Origin: Eulemur rufifrons
Lineage: Eukaryota > Chordata > Mammalia > Primates > Lemuridae
Length of the DNA stretch: 64,000 nt
Direction of reading: 5' to 3'
Assembly: GCF_041146395.1 (NCBI RefSeq)
Contig: NC_090997.1
Location: 34,079,501-34,143,500, forward strand
Notes under the pieces: generated by a model
Databases searched by the model: none
Seen by the model: only the letters and a program-made list of their open reading frames with translations
Told to the model about the DNA's origin: nothing
Made by a program: the position numbers and the translations under genes
In this document: one piece after another, positions 36,006-48,634 of the stretch
How the letters are laid out: each line of letters begins with the position of its first letter
How positions within the stretch are numbered: the stretch's first letter is position 1

Positions 36006-38367
36006 AAAACTGAAGGAGAGCACCAAGATGGCTGACTAGAGAAATCACTTGTTAGACCGTCCCACCTGAATAGAATAGAATATTGGTAGAATATTGAGGA
36101 GAGCAGAGAAGAGTTGCAGCTTAGCTGTGGATCACGGAAAGAGACGACAGAGACATCTGGGGACCTAACAGAAAAAAACTGTGAAGCTGAGAAAGAAGAT
36201 AAAGAGGAGAAGATAGCAGTGTTGAGCACACCCAGAGAGGCTCAGAACTCAGAGAAAGGGGAAGAGGGTTTTCCCCTCTCCCACCTAGGTGCCCTCACTG
36301 AATAGCAGGACACAAAGTATATTGAAGGTGCTTCCACCCTGCATGAGCCCAGCATGGCAGCAAATTAGGAATAGTGGGGTGAACCAGCAACCCCCAGGTG
36401 TTTGGGTGTCCATAAGGGACACCCCACAGAAGAGTGCCGTGAGAGACCACAGTGCTGGCTTTCTTACACCTAGACACTTCCTTAGTTCTTTGAAAAGATA
36501 AATAAAATGGATAGGCATCTCACTAGATTAACCAGAAACAGAAAAGAAAGGACCCTAATTGTTCAATCAGAAATGAAAAAGGAGGTATTACAACTGATAC
36601 CACCAGGCATAGAAATACAAAGAATCATCACAGAAATACAAAGTATCATCTCTGAATACTATAAAAATTTCTATGCACATAAACTTGAAAACATTGAATC
36701 GCTGAGGAAGGATATCGCAGAGGATGTAAGCAAATGGAAAAACATATCATGCTCATGGGTCAACAAAATCAACATTGCTAATATGTCTATACTTCCCAAA
36801 GTGATTTACAGATTCAGGTCAATCCCCATTAAAATACCAATGTCATTTTTTTCAGATCTTGAAAAAATAATTCTATGCTTCATATTGGAACCAGTTGGGA
36901 GCCCAAATAGCCAAAACAACCTCTAGCAAAAAGAATAAATTGGGAGGCATTACTCTACCAGACTTCAAGCCATACTATAAGGCTAGAGTAAACCAAAACA
37001 GCATGGTACTGGCACAAAAACAGAGACATAGACCAATGGATCAGAACACAGAACCCAGATATAAAATCATCCTCATATTGCCATCTGACCTTTGACAAAG
37101 CAGACAACAACATACACTGGTGAAAAGAATCCTTATTCAATAAATGGTGCTGGGAAAATTGGATACCCACATGTAGAAGACTGAAACAGCATTCACACCT
37201 CTCACCTCTCACAAAAATCAACTCATGGTGGATAACAGACTTATACGTAAGGCATGAAACTATGAGAATTCTAGAAGAAAATGTTGAAAAAACTCTTCTA
37301 AATATCAGCCTAGGCAAAGAATTTATGAAGACCCCAAAGGCAATCCCAGCAACAACAAAAATTAATAAATGGGACTTGATTGAATTAAAACACTTCTGCA
37401 CAACCAAGGAAACAATCAATAGAGTGCATAGACAACCTACCGAATGGGAGAAAAGATTTACATGCTATACAGCTGATAAAGGGCTAATAACCAGAATCTA
37501 CAAAGAACTCAAGCAAATCAGCAAGAAAAAAATCAAACAACCCCATTAAAAAGGGAGCAAAAGACATGAACAGAAGCTTTTCAAAAGAAGATAGATTAAT
37601 GGCCAATAAACATATGAAGACATGCTCAGCATCTCTAATCATCAGGGAAATGCAAATCAAAATCACAATGAGATATCTCCTAACTCCAGTGAGAATGGCT
37701 TTTATCAAAAAGTCCCAAAACAACAAATGCTGGCATGGATGCAGAGAGAAAGGAACACTTATACACTGTTGGTGGGACTACAAACTAGTACAACCTCTAT
37801 GGAAAGTAGTATGGAGATACCTCAAAGAACTAAAAGTAGACCTACCATGTGATCAAGCAATCCCACTATTGGGTATTTACCCAAAGCCATTTTATCAAAA
37901 AGACAATTTCACTCAAATGCTTACTGCAGCACAAGTCACAATTTCAAAGATGTGGAATCAACCCAAGTGCCATGAATACATGAGTTGATTAATAAAATGT
38001 GATATATGTATATCATGGAGTACTACTCAGCCATAAAAAATGGTGAACTAATATCCTTTGTAACGACCTGAATGGAACTGGAGACCATTCTCCTAAGTGA
38101 AGTATCACAAGAATGGAAAAACAAACACCACATGTACTCACTATTAAATTGGAACTAATCAACACTTATGTACACATATAGAAATAAAACAATGGAAATC
38201 AAGTAGGTGGGAGGGGGAGCAGGGGATAGGTGAAATGACACTTAACGGGTACAGTGCACACTATCTGGTGATAGGCACACTTACAACTTTGTCTCAAACT
38301 GTACAAAAGCAATTCACTTAGCCAAAACATTTATACCCCTGTAATATTATGAAAAACAAAAAAACTG
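36006..38367 (+). mobile_element. L1 with both ends present but internally deleted
   Basis: Element about 36015-38360, only 2.35 kb, against roughly 6 kb for a full L1. The 5' end GGAGAGCACCAAGATGGCTG and about 490 bp of 5' UTR are present. There is no recognisable ORF1 or ORF2 endonuclease domain. Next comes the ORF2 segment just before the RT ('[12 protein letters not shown]', '[15 protein letters not shown]'), then a jump to the thumb-side segment ('[20 protein letters not shown]'), skipping the RT catalytic core. The C-terminal region, 3' UTR and A-tail follow. AAAACTG at 36006-36012 and 38361-38367 is a short likely target duplication. It is unable to code for its own mobility. Confidence 0.88.
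36507..37986 (+). pseudogene. L1 ORF2 remnant, RT core deleted, frameshifted
   Basis: Open pieces at 36507-36926, 36895-37095, 37262-37549 and 37566-37988 together follow the order of L1 ORF2: pre-RT region, post-RT thumb region ('ITLPDFKPYYKA'), '[14 protein letters not shown]', 'QPTEWEKRF' and the C-terminal Cys-rich motif [18 protein letters not shown]. In that motif the usual last Cys is Tyr. The endonuclease domain and the RT palm with its FADD motif are absent, and several frameshifts and stops lie between the pieces. ORF2 normally supplies endonuclease and reverse transcriptase for retrotransposition; this copy cannot. Confidence 0.9.
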
Positions 38368-39699
38368 TAACAATAAGAGGTCTTCTTCATTAAATTATTT
38401 TCTAAGTTGGAAAAAGAGATTATTTAAGTATGTATCACTTCTATAGTTTGACTTCCAACGTTTAATTTGACCATGTAACATATTCTGTTTCTGATTCCAC
38501 AAAACCTAGTAGGAAATTGTGGGGAAAAAATAGAAATAGAATGCTAGCTTTTCCCCTGTTTCTGTTCTCATTTTTTGTAATGCATTTGTATTTATGTAGT
38601 GGATGCTGTGGTGACATGGCTGCCAACTCCTTCATGATTTAATCTGCTAAATAAACAAATGTGTGTTGGAATCAGTCATTAAAGAAATAACTACTCACCA
38701 AAGTTAAAAATTTCACTTTGAGTACAACAACTCCATTGTAGTAGTAACAAGCAAAATTAACCGAAAATATTCTAAATTATACTTGCCGTGTCAATCCAAA
38801 AAGAACAATATTTGACCTAAATGTAAGCTAAACACCACCGTGCTAATTCACTATACACAGAGTAATAAAAGCCAGAGTAAAATCAAAGAAACTGCCCTAA
38901 GTTCCATGTAATGTACTGTAATTCCTTACGTAAAGTTGCCTCTCCCTCTTTCCCCCTCTCCTCTGAGTATGGGTCCAAGGATATTTTTCATCTAGCAGAA
39001 TCTGGGATTGAGCAGGTATTCATTTGTAACCTCATAACTTTTTCTCAAACAGATCATTAAAGAGATAAATGTTCATTCTGAAAGTACTTGAGAAAATTTT
39101 ACTCTTTCCTCCCTCCTGCCAGGATGGAAAACTTTTCCTAAAAAGCGGAAAACATAACAAATAAAGAGCAACAGCAAAACAAATAAACTTAGGTCTCCAG
39201 GGAAGGATGCAAGCTTCTTGACAGAGTTTCTTCAGTCTTTGCAACTCCACATAGATTTTTGATAAGTATTTGATCAGTAGAAGAATGAATATCTAGATGG
39301 ATGGACTGATGGATAAATGGAGAGATGGAAAAGGAACGTAGCCTTATCTAAACCTATAGCTCCTGTGTCACCATGACCTTTATCCTTTCCCTTTACTTTG
39401 TAAAAGTGCTCTCAGCACATGTCTGAGTCATATGCTAATGCAATATGTGTTGCTATTAACCTGCTATTAAATTAAGTGCTGAAATTTTAAAATTATTTCT
39501 TATTTTAAGTTAAAGCAGATTCAGAGTGATCTCTATAATAATGTGTCACTATTGCTTATTTGCATTCCAATATGATATTTGTCATGAGACAGTAAGGAGG
39601 GTTACTCTGTAGAAAATGGATCGACAAGGTGTTTTGCACATGTGGACATTATCCGTTTTGTAAGTCTCAGCAAAAACAAAATGTTGGAACTACTAATCT
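38368..39699. other. Non-coding spacer
   Basis: AT-rich, with a degenerate GATG repeat near 39290-39335. The antisense 72-codon frame at 39032-39250 has no motif. Confidence 0.5.
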
Positions 39700-39945
39700 G
39701 AAATAACAATAATAGCTGGTACTTACTGGATAATTTCTATATGCCATACATTATTCTAACAGCTTTAAGTGTTTTATTTCATTTAAACCTATCAAAAACT
39801 CTGTTAGGCAGCTATTATTATTCCTATTTTATAGCCTAGTGTGGTTAAGTAACTAGACCATGTCACACAACTAGTAGTGATAGAGCTAGTATTTGAACCC
39901 AGGCCATCTAGCACCAGGGCCTTTGCTTTGCTGTTTTACAATGAG
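39700..39945 (-). repeat. MIR SINE, antisense
   Basis: A well preserved reverse-complement MIR: 'aataatagctggtacttact', 'attattattcctattttata', 'ggttaagtaactagaccatg', 'cacaactagtagtgatagag' and 'tttgaacccaggccatctag'. Confidence 0.9.
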
Positions 39946-40585
39946 GGAATGTTTTCATTGTCTAATTTGTGCAAAAATAGGGCAGATCTACATTCAAAGC
40001 AACTCTAATGAAATACTCTTTATTACTGCCATCTATGGGAAGTATTCAAATTATACATTCTATGTCTAAAATTGAAAAAAATTCTTGAAATTGGCATCCA
40101 TATTTTACGTTAAATTATTTTTATATAGAATTATTTATTCATACAGGTGTTGGAGAACCTACATATTCCTTGTAGACTTAACCAGGTAGATCTTCCACTA
40201 AAACAAAATCAGAAAGATAGGCGTGATATTTCTTCTCTAAGTGTCTGGAAATGAGAGTGCTCATATTTTTCTTAGAGGCCTACTTAAGCATCTTATACAC
40301 TTGGAAGAAGAATCTCCTTTCTTTCTAATCTAAACCTCCCCAAAATTAGTATATCTTTCCCTTTTTTTCAAGCAATGAGATCTGATTTTCATTCTCTATA
40401 AATAGTTTATATTCACATAATTTTACTATTCACATTTCTCTCTGGCATTAATATTACTAAAGCTAAAATGAAATGTACCAATTGAAGATGATATTCAAGT
40501 TTAATGTTTTTATTTGTGTTTACTTTATTGGAACTTGTGAGGTATACCTTTCACCTTGGGTAATTTAAGATCAATTATTGTAGTT
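39946..40585. other. Non-coding spacer
   Basis: No gene or named repeat seen. Confidence 0.5.
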
Positions 40586-40909
40586 TATGGTTCTGTGGGC
40601 TGGGCACCGTGGCTCACGCCTGTATTCCTAGCATTCTGGGAGGCCGAGGCAGGAGGATGGCTTGAGGCCAGGAGTTCGAGACCAGCCTGAGCAAGAGTGA
40701 CACCCCATCTCTACAAAACATAGAAAAATTAGCTGGGCATGATGACACACGTCTGTAGTCCCAAATACTTGGGAGGCCGAGGCAGGAGGATCACTTGAGC
40801 CCAGGAGTTTGAGGTTGCAGTGAGCTATGATGACGCCAGTGCACTCTAGCTCAGGTGACAGAGCAAGACCCTATCTCACAAAAAAGGAAATAAAAGTCAT
40901 ATGGTTCTG
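40586..40909 (+). mobile_element. Alu with 10-bp target duplication
   Basis: Full dimeric Alu at 40596-40899: GGCTGGGCACCGTGGCTCAC start, 'gagttcgagaccagcctgag', right arm 'ttagctgggcatgatgacac' and 'gctatgatgacgccagtgca', and a short A-rich end. TATGGTTCTG at 40586-40595 and 40900-40909 is the target duplication. The middle linker is short, so this is an older subfamily than the copies at 3.9 and 4.6 kb, while the 'agcctgagcaagag' text is still typical of strepsirrhine Alus. Confidence 0.94.
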
Positions 40910-42145
40910 CATTACATCTGCCACAAAGATGGTGTGCCCTTCCTGAAGTACACCATCAATTTTGCAAAACAACCTCAAATCCCACTAAATAAAGCTGTTC
41001 TGTGGGTACCTGTACAATATGGGTGAGATTTCATCTGACTCCATCAAAAATCTTACTCTAATACAATCCTCCAACCTTTTATGGACAGGAAAATAACAGA
41101 AATGCTTACATGGTATTTCTGCTTCCAGATATCAGATGTGATTTATTACTGAGTGAGGCTGCCGGCGCAATGGTTTTAACTGGCTTAGAAAAGCCTAGCT
41201 GTACTTTCTCCCTAATCATGTTAGTAGCAATCTTAGTATTTAATTACATTTCCAGAGAATCTCAATAGGAGTAGAGTGTTTTTAGTACATTAAAAATAAT
41301 CTAGAAAAACTGTTTTTTTGCTTCCTAGGCAATGAGATGGGCTAAAGTCCCTCAAACCTGAAACATTCTAAGATAGCAGTTTAATAGGCATATGCTTATA
41401 TTTTGAAATTCTTCCCCTGTATACATATATATTTTTTACTAAACTTTAATGACAGTCAGCAAGCATGTTGAGAATGAGTTGAGAAAAGACTGTATAAACC
41501 ATGACACCCAGTAATATATAGACTCTGAAATGTATCTTTTGATTAAAGTTTCTATTACATATTAAGTAAACCTAAATCTAGCTGATATTATATTTAATGT
41601 TTTAATTATGATATCCTTTAAGCATTAAAAATTACAGTTTTTAAGCCAAAAAGAATGCCTCTTCCAACGTGAAAGGACAAACATTTTAATAATATCAAAA
41701 ATAATTCACTTTGCTATTTTCAGAGTACAAAAATAAAGAAATATGGTTTTAGTTTTCTGGAATATATACTATGAATAATTTCATCAAATTGGCTAGGTAA
41801 ACTAGATACAGTTTTAATTTTTTAGGGAAATTTTATAAAAGTGAATTTATTCATATATCTAGAAGAAATAAATATGCACTGAATTTCTTAAATAAGGGAA
41901 TAAGGTTGTAGAATAGAGTGAAATATAGTTCTGGGACCTGGATGGTTTATCAACATAAATATTTGCTGCAAATGATTTAAGAATCGTAGAATGAGATTTT
42001 TTTCAGAGAAATTTATTTTCTCTTCAATCACTGAAATAGCTAACACCAAAACAAAAAAGCCTATTCTTTCTGAAGTCTAATGGGAGTAATTTAATAGGAA
42101 GAAGAATCAACAGGCATTTTGTCAAATGAATAATACTAACATAAA
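40910..42145. other. Non-coding spacer
   Basis: AT-rich; no gene, RNA or named repeat recognised. Confidence 0.5.
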
Positions 42146-42149
42146 TAAT

Positions 42150-42320
42150 GGCAATCATAATCATAATAACTACCTTTTATTTAGTGCCTGCCCAAACCAG
42201 GCACTGGAATATGAGTCCTCACATCCTCACTTTACCGATGAAGAACCTGAGTCTCCTACGCCAGTTAAAGAGCAGAACAAGAATTCAATCTCTAGCCCAT
42301 GTGCTTCAGTAGGTTAGACA
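42150..42320 (-). repeat. MIR SINE, antisense
   Basis: 'aataactaccttttatttag', 'cctcactttaccgatgaaga' and 'acaagaattcaatctctagc' are in reverse-complement MIR order. The open frame 42126-42317 lies in it and is not a gene. Confidence 0.75.
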
Positions 42321-44740
42321 CTCCCATGAAATATTTGTATTTAATTTCACAAAAAATAACATTAAATTATTTCATATGTACAAAATGGAAAGAAAAGTTT
42401 CTCAAAAAAGCATAGCAGGGTTTATAGTCATTTTTTAAAAAATAATGCTGTATACATTTCTTCCAATAATGTTGCCATTAATGAAAATACTCTGGGAATC
42501 TGGTCTGAAATTGCCTGAAAATCCCAGAGCATATTCCCTTTGTCTTCCCTGGTGGAAAATCTTTTGTCTGGTAGAGATGAAATTCACATTTTTAGAAGCA
42601 GCCTGAAGGCATTTAGAACTTTGTTTTATGCATAAAGTGATGATTAATGCAGTTAATACAATATTGCTCAAAATTCTTTTATAGAAAGTCCATTATTACA
42701 TCATCATAGTAAAGTAGGTCAGACAATTCCCTGGCTTTGTTTTACAGAATCTCTTAGATGCTTCATGATTCCTCCATCACAGTGGATTTGACTGAGCATT
42801 TTACCCAATAATATGAATTCTCCATGAATAATGAATGTCATTGATACCAAGGAGCAAATCAACATTCATTTCACTTAGATTTTGGCAAGTAAGCTTTTCT
42901 ACATGGTGGAATTTCCACTGCAAACATTCATGGTTTATTTCCAGGTTTTATGGGAAACAACATATTTCATCACCAGTTACTATTTTTCTCAAATACACAT
43001 TATTTTGTCCACTTTAGTTGAAAGCACACAACAAATGTCAAATTGTCACAGTGTTTGTTCATCAGTCATAATATGGAAGACATCTTGGCAGGAACTTCAT
43101 TCTTAAGTTGTTTTGTTATAAATGAAAATGTTTTTATTATATAATTACTCAACCATCAACTTCACGGTTAATCTATTTAAATAGTGCAAGTCTACCTCCA
43201 ATTCACTATTTCTGTTCATCCCTTGGGCTCTATATGTATTTTTATTTGAATCTTTACACTAGAGATATATTAATTGAAAAAAATGTAAAAAACAATGGGT
43301 AATATAATCATCACCAATGTACCTGCTACTGATAGACAAATTATATATAATGTATAGAATTGTTTGTGTTACTTTTCTTTATAAAAATTATATCACGTGG
43401 TATATTATTTTCTGTAACTTGCTTTTTCACTTCACCTAGTCAACTGCCTTTTTGATATCTTGGGGGAGGTGGCTTTTTTGTACAAAAAAGAGTATGTACA
43501 GTTAGTTATTTGTCTTTAAATTAATATCCTCTTTAATAAAATTTTAACTTTAATGCCTAGCTTTTCATAAGATTTCAAAGTAAACTTACAAATCTTATTT
43601 TTTAAAACTAGCAATTTGTGAATAAATTAAAATATCAGATTTTAATTGTTCTTGAATTAATATTGTTTGTTTATACATTTACTATATTAGAGTTCCCTAA
43701 ATATTTGAAAATATTTAGAGAAAATTTAAGCAATTTCTCTTAAACATTTTTAATTAAAACCACAAATTTGAGAAATCTGTTTTCAATGCTTCAAACACTC
43801 AGGAAACAGACTTTCAACTACTCACAAAAACACCAAAATCTTCCTAAGCACTCAAACACGGCTTGTAAATACAATAAACCTAAATGGATAGTTCTAATAA
43901 ATCAAATTGCCTTAAGCATCTGAACATTGATTAAAAGGTTAAGTTAAATCTTTCTAAGTATTTCAATTAAAATCGCACATCCTTTATGTCAAATTCCTTT
44001 AAATGCCTCTCTTAAGATAGCACAAATACAAATTAACAAAACAATTACAAATCTTTACTACACTTTCACTTAATACAAAAATATAAATATTAATTTTAAT
44101 TTAATATAATAATTTAACTTAATAATTAATATTAATTTATGTCCTGTCTTTATCATCTCTATCATTTGTCATATGATCAAATGTTAAAATCTTTTGCCAT
44201 GGAAGCAAAATGACCTCTCAAACTGGCTGTTTGGTTAGAGATTAAGATGAACAAATTACAGAATTAGAACCTGGATGTGTTTATAGATTTGGATTCTTAG
44301 CCAGAGATTTGAGATGAAAAAGAGGAACCTGAGTGTATTTTCTTACATGGCAGAGCCAGTGATTACCGGGATTAGATCTTTTTCACAATGCCATCTACTG
44401 CTGTGTCAAGTGGTCTTTTAGGGAGAAATGGTTTCTCACAGCCTATGCCATATATATCCCTTAATTGTCACCATCAGCCATTTTTTTTTCTTTTTTACTG
44501 CTCAAACACAACTTTTTATCACAGCCTCCTTAAATTTTCACCATCTGATTTTGTCTCATGGGGCTGATGCAGGTAAAATACAATGTACTCACGTAGTTTC
44601 AGTTGAGATATGTATTTTCTGTAGACGTCCTTGGAAATCTCGAGATGCCTTTGCTTCCATATGTTTCATATGATTGTCCTAGTTTGCATATATTATAAAT
44701 TCATGGCCTTTGACAGGATACTTATTTTCTTATTGGTGCT
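42321..44740. other. Non-coding stretch, very AT-rich
   Basis: No supportable gene. An almost pure A/T tract with self-complementary TTAATATTAA-like words lies at about 44085-44140. Open frames here have no motif. Confidence 0.5.
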
Positions 44741-46504
44741 CTGATTGTCACAACCCGTGGAGGCACTTTTCCCCCCTTTATAGTAAAGCACCCAGACATC
44801 TTTGAAAGTATTCTCACTTTTTGGTAGCAACTACCTATTTCAACTACAACTTTATTTTCTCTACCCCATGACAGGGAATCAATTACTCTTCAAGGGGTCC
44901 TGGCTCCTTTTATGGAATATGGAGACCAAAATCTGGGCATCAGTAGTGCACCTCAAATTTTTACTCATACAAGCTGGAGATAGAAACAGTGACATTTTTC
45001 CAGGTTACTTAATAACTAAGCTAGGAAAGACACTTTTGGACCTTCCTGTGAACTTCAGGAAGTTTATTTTATCTTTAAATTCAATTTTATTATGGTTTGT
45101 TAAAGACTTTTTGTCCTGGTATAAAATTTTTTATCTCATTTATTTCCCATCATACTATCATTCTTTCAGCACTCCAAATATACCATTTTATTAGGTGTCA
45201 TAGCAAGCTATATGATTAAATTATGAGAGTGTCTAGCCTTTGTTAGTCTGATGTGATTTGCTTTGATCGTATATCTCTCTCAGCTGCAGCTGAGGCTTCT
45301 CTTTCCTTACATGAATCATAATTTTACAGTCATTTTTTGGAAAAAATATTATATTTTCAAGATCTTTCTATGTTATGCTATGTATTTTGAGTATCAGAGA
45401 CAATGTTGTAAAAAGTGTCCTATATGTTTCTCTGTTACCATGTGCTAGGGTTTCCCTGGGATCTAAATCTAGAGGTGGAATTATTAGGTTAGAGGTTCTG
45501 TTCACTTTTAACTTTACTAGATATTGACAAATCATTCTTCAAACTGAGTTGACAATTTACAATCCCACCAGGAGCATACTCAATTTCCAATTTCCCCTCA
45601 TTCTGATCAATACTTGATATTGTCAACGTTTTAATTTTTTGCTGCTTCTGATAATGAGAAATGGCTTCTCTTCATTGTCTTACTTTTCACTGTCTTGACT
45701 ACAAGTGAGAGTTAGCATCTTTTCATATGTTTATTTACCAATTGAGGTTCCTGTTTAGTGAATTTCCTATCCATACCCTTGCTTATTTCTCTTTTATGTC
45801 TTTTTCTTCTTCTAACTGATGTTATATATTCTAAATATTTATCTCATGTATTAACATATATCTTCTCTCAGGCACTTTACTTTTAGTATCTTTTATTGTA
45901 GAGACATTGTATGTTTTTATCTAGTAAATTTATTAATTTTTTATTGTTTTTTGTTCTTATGTACATATGAAATTCTTTTTTGCCCTGATAGAATGTGAGT
46001 ATTCTCCTAAATTTTCAAGATTTTTCAAGTTTCTTTTTCAGATTTAGGTCTTTAAATCATTTAGAATTTATTTTTATGTATGGTAGGGAAAAGAAGTCTG
46101 ATTCATTTTACATTCTTTTCCAGAGTCAGTTGTCCCAATATCACTTTTAGTTCCATTTCTGTATTTTCTTTGATGATTTTTAATGCCTTTTTACCATATA
46201 CCAAGATCCATATATGCTTGAGAAAGCTTCTGGGCTCTATATTCTTTTGCACAGATTTACTTTTTATCTATCCCTGTGACCTCCAATATTCTTGATTACT
46301 GTATATTTATAACATCTGGTAGGGCAACTCTCTTCTCCTTGCTTTCTTTTTTTAATTATCATGTCTAATCTTGGACCTTATTCTTCCATATGGTAACTAA
46401 ATCACTTTGTCAGTTTGCCCCCTCCCAAACAAAACCTGCTTATGATTTGCTTGGAATTCTTTATGGAAGAATTTGAAATAACTAGTATCTAAATAATATT
46501 ATGT
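44741..46504 (-). mobile_element. Old L1M, antisense (left part)
   Basis: 'gggtcctggctccttttatg' and 'agaccaaaatctgggcatca' (3' side), then ORF2-type antisense text: 'atcccaccaggagcatactc', 'tacaagtgagagttagcatc', 'gatttaggtctttaaatcat' and 'attcttttccagagtcagtt'. The order fits antisense L1 3' UTR into ORF2. Strongly diverged; the open frames here are antisense by-products. Split at 46505 by an MLT1 LTR. Confidence 0.65.
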
Positions 46505-46869
46505 CTTCCTATCTTAGTCCATTCAAGCTGTTATAACAAAATATCACAAACTGGGTGGCTTATAAACAACAGAAATTTATTTCTCATGGGTCTAGAGGTT
46601 GGGAAGTCCAAGATCAAGGTGCCAGCAGATTCAGTGTCTGGTGAATGACTGCTTTCTGGCTCATGGATGGTGCTATCTTGCTGTGTGCTCCCATGGTAGA
46701 AGGGGTGAGGGGTCTCTCTTGGGCATTTTGTAAAGACACTAATCCCATTTATGAGTCTCCACTTCCATAACCTCCCACCATTCCTACCTCCTAATACCAT
46801 CATCTTAAGGGTTAGAGTTTCAATATATGAATTTTGGGGGGACACAGTCATTCAGACCATAGCACTTGC
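46505..46869 (-). mobile_element. MLT1 (ERVL-MaLR) solo LTR, antisense
   Basis: The LTR (46510-46864, 355 bp) reads in reverse complement from TATCTTAGTCCATTC ('aactgggtggcttataaaca', 'gggaagtccaagatcaaggt', 'cctcctaataccatcatctt', 'atatgaattttggggggaca') to the antisense start ACCATAGCA. This matches MLT1A/B-type LTRs. The flanks CTTCC and CTTGC fit a 5-bp target duplication with one change. No internal region is present, so recombination between two LTRs or a solo derivation is implied. No coding sequence; the open frame 46531-46851 is spurious. Confidence 0.9.
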
Positions 46870-47250
46870 TACCCATGTATTTGCCCTATTTTGCCATTCA
46901 TTCTGGTATTCTGCAAGTAACAATGAAGGTCACAGACATGTGCATGTGTTTGCTATATTGATGCCTGGATACCTTAAAGGGTTTGTTGCCATTCTGAGTA
47001 GTGTCTTTTTATTCTGTTTCATTTTTTGTTTGGCTATTGCTGCTGTATGGAAACACTATTGATTTTTATATTTTGGTCTTATATCTTGCAACCTTGCTGA
47101 ATTGCCTAACTACTTTCAATAGATTTTACATTATCTTAAATTTTACTTATAAATTATGTCAACTTTTTTTCTACCTTTCTAAAACTCAGTTTCTTATCTT
47201 ATTGCTTTGACTAGAACCTCTAGTACAATGTTAAATGGTAGAATTGATAG
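46870..47250 (-). mobile_element. Old L1M, antisense (right part)
   Basis: Continues the L1 after the MLT1: 'tgcctggataccttaaaggg', 'gctgctgtatggaaacacta', 'ttatatcttgcaaccttgct', 'gctttgactagaacctctag' and 'caatgttaaatggtagaatt', which match reverse-complement ORF2 palm/EN-distal text. Confidence 0.7.
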
Positions 47251-47469
47251 TTCAAAGGGCAAATGGCAAGAGCAAAAACATGGATAGTTGGATTGACCCA
47301 AGGTTTGTGGAGCAGAAAGAAATTAAAGATGTCACTATGATTATATTTGAAACTATTAACTGTGTTAATCCAACTAGACAGTGCAGATGATGGTGGTGAT
47401 AGCCAAATTTTAATGAATAAGTATCACTATATTTCATAAATTACTAAATATTTTATATTTGTATCATAC

Positions 47470-47660
47470 ATATACCTTAGGAAAACCATATGAGGAAGGT
47501 TAACTATTATTATTGCCACCTTAGGGATGAGAAAATGATTCCTAGGGAAATTTTTAGTGCCTTGATCATGGTCATACTTCATAGTAATCGATGGATACGG
47601 GCCACCAATATTAATTGATGGGTACAGGACACCAATCCAGGCGCTTTGCCTTAAAGCCCT
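47470..47660 (-). repeat. MIR fragment, antisense, with a 27-bp tandem duplication
   Basis: 'aaccatatgaggaaggttaa', 'attattgccaccttagggat' and 'gatcatggtcatacttcata' follow reverse-complement MIR. Within it, 47585-47610 and 47612-47637 are two diverged copies of a 26-bp unit (TAATCGATGGATACGGG / TAATTGATGGGTACAGG), a local tandem duplication. Confidence 0.55.
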
Positions 47661-48634
47661 CAACATTAGACCATTGACTAGTTCTTTAGTTCTATAAAGG
47701 ACAGAAATAGAGGTAATGGTCCTCCACTCTAGTAAAAATGATTTTAACACCGTTTTCACTTCTTCCTCAACTATGTCTCTGATTATTTTCTCTGGAGGTT
47801 TTTAAAAACAGAACAGAAACCCATGTGTCTTAGGTTACACTTAATAAACACCTACCACACACCAATTATGTGCTAAGCTTGATGAGACATTGAAAGATAG
47901 CTAAAGCAGTTCTTTAAAGAGATTTCAGTAAGCCAAAGCAGACGAATGAGAATATGACCAGCTATAATTTCAGGCAGAATAAAATAAGTATTGTAAGTAA
48001 AAGTACAAGCAAAATGCTACTTGGAATAAAAGCCAGGGAATAGATTAGATTACATTTTGACACTTTTCAGTTGGTGATTCTGCAATTCGGACATTACTTT
48101 TAGGCTTTCTGATTGTGTACTCACTTATAAAAAGAAGTAAAAGGATAGAAATGGCTGAATTTCTCTGGAGAATTGCCCATGCACTTGCCTTTTTTTTTAA
48201 TGAACAGAATAGAAAAAACAAGATAGTATACTTTCCCATTAAGTAATAATTTTATAAAATATAGGATGCCACTTCAAAAGCCAAAATACCCCAATTTAAA
48301 TTTTAAAAGATCTGTGCTATTACAGATATATTTAATCTCTGAATTTTATTCCTGCTGTACAAAGAGAGCATCATGTTAAAAGTGGACGTGGGTGGTTCTA
48401 AGGTTCATTTGCATAATAGTTAGTAATGCAAAGCAGGGTACAGGAATCAACTAGGAAATACCCTTCTTAAAAGGCCTGAACTTGCACAAGCAAATCTTAG
48501 GGGAACTTTCTCTAAATACATACGATGTTATAAAAGTTTTTAAAAATGCCCCTAACTGCAGAGCAAATGAGAGAATCCATCAGCAGGTGATGTGTTCAGG
48601 AAAAGCTAGAAACACTGACATTGTATAAAGTTAA
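47661..48634. other. Non-coding spacer
   Basis: Possible L2-like scrap near 47830-47885 ('aataaacacctaccacacac'). No gene supported. Confidence 0.45.

Noticed and set aside
35771..36229. 152-codon antisense open frame
   Set aside because: Spans a MIR fragment and the antisense of an L1 5' UTR, so it cannot be a host gene.
36955..37419. 154-codon antisense open frame
   Set aside because: Exact antisense of the L1 ORF2 remnant.
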